Origin: Clostridia bacterium
Lineage (GTDB): Bacteria > Bacillota > Clostridia > Christensenellales > Borkfalkiaceae
DNA length: 5,923 nucleotides
Assembly: GCA_017646945.1 (NCBI GenBank)
Contig: JAGCLN010000303.1
Coordinates: forward strand, 1-5,923
Direction of reading: 5' to 3'
The notes under the pieces were generated by a model. That model was not told where the DNA came from, did no database searches, and worked only from the letters and a program-made list of their open reading frames with translations. Made by a program: the position numbers and the translations under genes. Of the stretch, positions 5,270 through 5,923 are shown in pieces (within the stretch, counting starts at the first letter, position 1; the number at the start of each line of letters is the position of its first letter).

Positions 5270-5923
5270 TTAAATCTTTCCAAATCTTCTATTTCTTTGC
5301 GCGTACCACGAAAACGCCTTATTTAATTCTTCTTCATCAAAATCCGGCCACAAAGCGCTCGTGAAGTAAAGTTCGGCGTAAGCCGATTGCCAAATGAAAA
5401 AGTTACTCGTTCTTTGTTCTCCACTCGTTCTAACGATAAAGTCAATGGGGGGAAGGTCTTTGGTGTATAAGTAATTTTCAAACTCACTCTCGGTAACGGA
5501 AGTTACACCACTTAATAAAAGTGAATTCACCGCTTGCAAAATTTCTTGCTTGCCACCGTAATTGATTGCAATGTTTAAAACTTTTTTATAGGAATTAGTT
5601 TTTGCTTCAACCGAGTTTATAACTTCAACTAACTCTTTTGAAAGCGCCTTTCTTTCGCCGGTAACGATAAGCCTTATTTCGTTTTTAATCAAGGTTTTTT
5701 CAAACTTGATTAAAAACTTGTAAAGTAAACTCATAATCTTTTCAACTTCTTCCTTGGGTCTGCCCCAGTTTTCAGTAGAAAAGGCGTAAAGGCTAACTAC
5801 TTCTACCCCATATTTAAAGCAAGCGGAAACGACTTTTTCCACGTTTTCCGCTCCTTTTTTATGCCCGAAGTTTCGGGGTTTATTCCTTTGTTTTGCCCAA
5901 CGCCCGTTACCGTCCATTATAAA
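5270..5923 (-). CDS. uppS: Undecaprenyl diphosphate synthase (cis-prenyltransferase), 5' end outside window
   Basis: UppS adds eight isopentenyl units to farnesyl diphosphate to make the C55 undecaprenyl diphosphate carrier for peptidoglycan and other wall polymers. The frame stays open to the right edge: two codons (Phe-Ile) precede the internal Met at 5915-5917, matching the family motif H-[IV]-A-[FI]-I-M-D-G-N-G-R-W. That Met is therefore not the start, and roughly 10-25 N-terminal residues are missing. Numbering from that Met, DGNGRWA (2-8) carries the catalytic Asp2. FGHKKGAENV (17-26), LYAFSTENWGRP (43-54), NIAINYGGKQEI (115-126), DFIVRTSGEQRTSNFFIWQ (159-177) and ELYFTSALWPDF (182-193) are all recognisable. 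The RTSGEQR and WQ-AY-E-YF blocks are diagnostic of long-chain cis-prenyltransferases. The protein ends normally with RNRRFGKI. A shorter-chain product cannot be excluded, but the cdsA-dxr-rseP context is that of UppS. Confidence 0.96.
   Translation of the reverse strand, partial: FIMDGNGRWAKQRNKPRNFGHKKGAENVEKVVSACFKYGVEVVSLYAFSTENWGRPKEEVEKIMSLLYKFLIKFEKTLIKNEIRLIVTGERKALSKELVEVINSVEAKTNSYKKVLNIAINYGGKQEILQAVNSLLLSGVTSVTESEFENYLYTKDLPPIDFIVRTSGEQRTSNFFIWQSAYAELYFTSALWPDFDEEELNKAFSWYAQRNRRFGKI

Noticed and set aside
5915..5917. Met at 5915-5917 as the uppS start
   Set aside because: It is the Met inside the conserved I-M-D-G-N-G-R-W motif, and the frame continues with Phe-Ile to the window edge, so the real start is upstream outside the window.

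Overview
The window looks like chromosomal DNA from a low-to-moderate GC member of the Bacillota, most likely a gut-type Clostridia. This rests on the gene order uppS-cdsA-dxr-rseP (a standard Bacillota arrangement), strong AAGGAG-type ribosome binding sites, and a collagen-like protein with a BclA-type C-terminal domain. No genus is assigned.

The right two thirds (1916-5923, all minus strand, read right to left) is a tight envelope-lipid operon. uppS makes the undecaprenyl diphosphate carrier and runs off the right edge. cdsA makes CDP-diacylglycerol for phospholipids. dxr catalyses the committed MEP-pathway step that supplies isoprenoid precursors to UppS. rseP is a membrane-embedded site-2 protease. 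The gaps are 2 nt (uppS/cdsA), 20 nt (cdsA/dxr) and a 4-nt ATGA overlap (dxr/rseP). A perfect palindrome followed by a T-run ends the operon just after the rseP stop.

Next on the same strand (495-1826) is a GH29 alpha-L-fucosidase with no signal peptide, so probably cytoplasmic. It has its own extended -10 promoter tucked against the rseP terminator, and an 8-bp inverted repeat over the predicted transcription start that could be an operator. It looks like a separate, possibly sugar-regulated catabolic unit and not part of the housekeeping operon.

At the left edge (1-444, plus strand) is the 3' end of a gene for a Gly-X-Y collagen-like surface protein with a beta-rich C-terminal domain. It converges on the fucosidase gene, and a strong hairpin in the 50-bp gap can serve as terminator, possibly for both strands.

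I saw no tRNA, rRNA, CRISPR array, insertion sequence or phage gene. No stretch above 300 bp lacks a gene. I found no convincing new system; the most useful leads are the candidate fucosidase operator, the fucosidase placed directly after rseP, and the nearly Lys/Arg-free collagen-like protein.
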